A DNA stretch of 64,000 nucleotides, from NCBI GenBank assembly GCA_934277645.1, contig CAKQUX010000004.1, positions 69,943 to 133,942 on the forward strand, read 5' to 3'. Of this stretch, positions 62,545-64,000 are shown one piece after another. Under the pieces are notes generated by a model. That model was given only the letters and a program-made list of their open reading frames with translations, did not search any database and had not been told where the DNA came from. The DNA is from an uncultured Clostridia bacterium. Its GTDB lineage: Bacteria; Bacillota; Clostridia; Christensenellales; CAG-917. The translations under genes and the position numbers were made by a program. How positions within the stretch are numbered: position 1 is the first letter of the stretch; each line of letters begins with the position of its first letter.

Positions 62545-63444
62545 TCAACCTAAACTCAACATAAAGTTTTCAATATTCAATGCGCTGAGTGTAGTATAAT
62601 AGCTATAATCCGCCCAAGTCTTTTCAGGTTCGGTGGCTGTTATGCGTCTGAAAAATACGTTCTTTCCTTCCGAAACCGTTATTTCATATTGTTCGTCAAT
62701 ACCTTCGATAGTCACGCTTGCCGTTATAACGTTTACGCCCGGCTCGGTCTCGGCAAATTCCGATACCGTATATGCGTGTTCGGTTTTGATTATTTCTTGA
62801 GAATCGTTTTCACGGGTATATTCCGTTACGACGTTTGTTGCCGCATTGAAATCAAAGAATTTGCTTGTCGTACTACCCTCTTCGACAGCCTCCCAAACGC
62901 CGTGCAGTCTCGATGCGTCGTTGTTCTTTATCGTTGCAGGCAACTCGCCGAGTTTGCTCTTAACGTAGCTAAGGCTCGTGCTTTCATCGACTTTATAGTA
63001 CGTTGTAGTCTTTTCGTCGATGAGTTTGCCAAATTTCTTTTGTTGATAAGTAAGTCTGACATTGTTTGAATCCTTATCTACAAAAAAGACGTTTGAACAA
63101 CCGATTCTATCATTTATCCAGCCTTGAGTGTCTTCGATTGTTACTTTCTCGACTTTTTCGGCGTTATCGGTGTTCAACTTATACGTCAACTTCACTTCTT
63201 TGACAGTAAGCGGCGTTGAAGAATCCTTATAAACAAAATATCCGCTCTCACCGCCCGTAACGACAAGATACGCTTCGATTTCGTTTTTAACAATAAGATC
63301 GGTCGCTTGTTCACCGACAGTGTTTACTTTTAATTTGTACGTTCCTTTAACTTTATCCATAGTCGTAGGATTGCAAGCTACAAGAACAGCCGCCATAGCT
63401 ATAACAAGCACAACTATTAATATAATCGGAATTATCTTTTTCAT
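62545..63444 (-). CDS. Predicted lipoprotein with two similar beta-rich halves
   Basis: 299 residues with GGAGG upstream. The signal peptide MKKIIPIILIVVLVIAMAAVLVAC ends in a lipobox (Cys 24), giving an outer-leaflet membrane anchor. The mature part starts TMDKVKGTYKLKV and has a second similar opening near residue 178 (DASRLHGVWEAVEE), so it may be two lipocalin-like or 'KGTY/GVW' repeats of about 130 residues. Such lipoproteins are common and uncharacterised in Clostridia. Monocistronic. Confidence 0.75.
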   Translation of the reverse strand: MKKIIPIILIVVLVIAMAAVLVACNPTTMDKVKGTYKLKVNTVGEQATDLIVKNEIEAYLVVTGGESGYFVYKDSSTPLTVKEVKLTYKLNTDNAEKVEKVTIEDTQGWINDRIGCSNVFFVDKDSNNVRLTYQQKKFGKLIDEKTTTYYKVDESTSLSYVKSKLGELPATIKNNDASRLHGVWEAVEEGSTTSKFFDFNAATNVVTEYTRENDSQEIIKTEHAYTVSEFAETEPGVNVITASVTIEGIDEQYEITVSEGKNVFFRRITATEPEKTWADYSYYTTLSALNIENFMLSLG

Positions 63445-63695
63445 AATTACCTCCCTAATCTATATGTTTATTATATCATAGTTAATATCGGATTTCAATA
63501 GCAAAATTATCTTGCATAGCTGACTTGCTTAATTCAAATTCATAACGGCAATTTTATATAATTGTTATCGTCAGTCACGTCACAACGATACAAGCCTTCA
63601 ATGCTCGATTTAAACACCTTTATCGCAAACAACCTTTACCGTACAACTGTAAATAATCTTTGCTATAAACAAAGTTTGCCAAATTCGTGTGCAAT

Positions 63696-63772
63696 GCAAA
63701 GCGTTGCGGCAAGTCCTTTGACGCATTAAAAAAGACAACCTATTGGTTGTCTCTTGGGTACGGTTGATATCT
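63696..63772. repeat. 77-bp direct repeat, copy 1
   Basis: Identical over 77 bp to 63924-64000, where the window ends, so the true repeat may be longer. The period is 228 bp. It contains an AGACAACC-tatt-GGTTGTCT hairpin followed on the minus strand by six T, thus a minus-strand terminator. Confidence 0.9.
63727..63752 (-). terminator. Terminator inside the 77-bp repeat
   Basis: Minus strand GAGACAACC-aata-GGTTGTCTTTTTT; the same hairpin recurs in copy 2. Confidence 0.75.
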
Positions 63773-63923
63773 TGTCCACTTTGCATAATCTGTGCAAACA
63801 CTTCGTCCTAACTTTAAATAACAGGACTTGTAGCGAGCTTGCGAGCGTAATAGCGAAGCTGAACAACTTGTTTGTTCAGCAAGCGCCACCTGCATGCAGG
63901 TTACAAACTTGTTTGTACGCAGC
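63773..63923. other. Hairpin-rich unit between the direct repeats
   Basis: No credible gene. It contains GCTGAACAA...TTGTTCAGC, CCTGCATGCAGG and ACAAACTTGTTTGT palindromes. It may be the body of a repeated small RNA or part of a longer repeat array running out of the window. Confidence 0.4.
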
Positions 63924-64000
63924 GCAAAGCGTTGCGGCAAGTCCTTTGACGCATTAAAAAAGACAACCTATTGGTTGTCTCTTGGGTACGGTTGATATCT
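63924..64000. repeat. 77-bp direct repeat, copy 2 (cut by window end)
   Basis: Exact copy of 63696-63772. It extends at least to the last base of the window. Confidence 0.9.

Overview
The window is an AT-rich bacterial chromosome segment from a low-GC, endospore-forming Firmicute. Gene content and order point to Clostridia rather than Bacilli. The evidence is a 29-codon spoVM-like gene, consensus sigma-A promoters, AGGAGG ribosome sites, and three conserved Firmicute clusters: recG-fakA-asp23 / rpmB / spoVM / rpe-rsgA-rlmN-rsmB-fmt-def-priA-coaBC-rpoZ-gmk-yicC; rpsP-khpA-rimM-trmD-rbgA-rnhB with ylxM-ffh and ftsY-smc; and dxs-tlyA / nadK-argR-recN. An uncultured gut-type Clostridium relative (for example Christensenellales-like) is my guess. 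No rRNA, phage, transposase or CRISPR array is visible.

Layout. 1-5.9 kb: the recN-argR-nadK and tlyA-dxs-oapA units, read on the minus strand. 5.87-6.46 kb: a roughly 590-nt structured non-coding RNA with a perfect promoter, lying directly 5' of a CorB/OapA-like membrane protein gene and dxs. Position, size, paired ends and neighbours identify it as an OLE RNA with its partner protein OapA. This is the most notable system in the window. 6.6-22.7 kb: the recG-to-yicC block of translation, DNA repair, lipid and CoA genes. 23-27.2 kb: pcrA-ligA. 27.4-33.5 kb: an accessory stretch with a nucleoside-deoxyribosyltransferase-like protein, small membrane proteins, a HTH regulator, a HEPN-domain protein, a lipoprotein and tRNA-Ser(GGA). 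Three copies of 'terminator hairpin + 2 nt + TTGGCGGAG' (a tRNA 3' end) suggest repeated integration at the tRNA. 33.7-37.1 kb: rho, a metallo-beta-lactamase-fold hydrolase and prs. 37.3-39.9 kb: two tandem paralogous membrane proteins of unknown function. 40-43.7 kb: lepA-hemW and a LUD-domain protein. 43.9-46.4 kb: a lipoprotein/carbohydrate-binding/GT-C fusion and rplS with its own promoter and leader. 46.7-57 kb: the SRP / ribosome-assembly / SMC block. 57.2-62 kb: NADP-type glutamate dehydrogenase, then glycerol dehydrogenase and a fused DhaK-DhaL dihydroxyacetone kinase. 62-64 kb: a decayed small gene, a lipoprotein, and the start of a 228-bp-period direct repeat carrying terminators.

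Functional logic. Most genes are housekeeping. Translation is covered by RbfA-independent factors such as RimM, TrmD, RsgA, RbgA, LepA, RlmN, RsmB, Fmt, Def and L19/L28/S16. Protein targeting is covered by Ffh, FtsY and YlxM; chromosome maintenance by SMC, LigA, PcrA, PriA, RecG and RecN; transcription by Rho and omega. The glycerol dehydrogenase and dihydroxyacetone kinase pair would convert glycerol to dihydroxyacetone phosphate. Many intergenic spacers are made of degenerate short tandem repeats, which is a recurring property of this genome.

All family names come from recognition of motifs in the translated sequence. No database search was possible. Promoters and terminators were found by eye.
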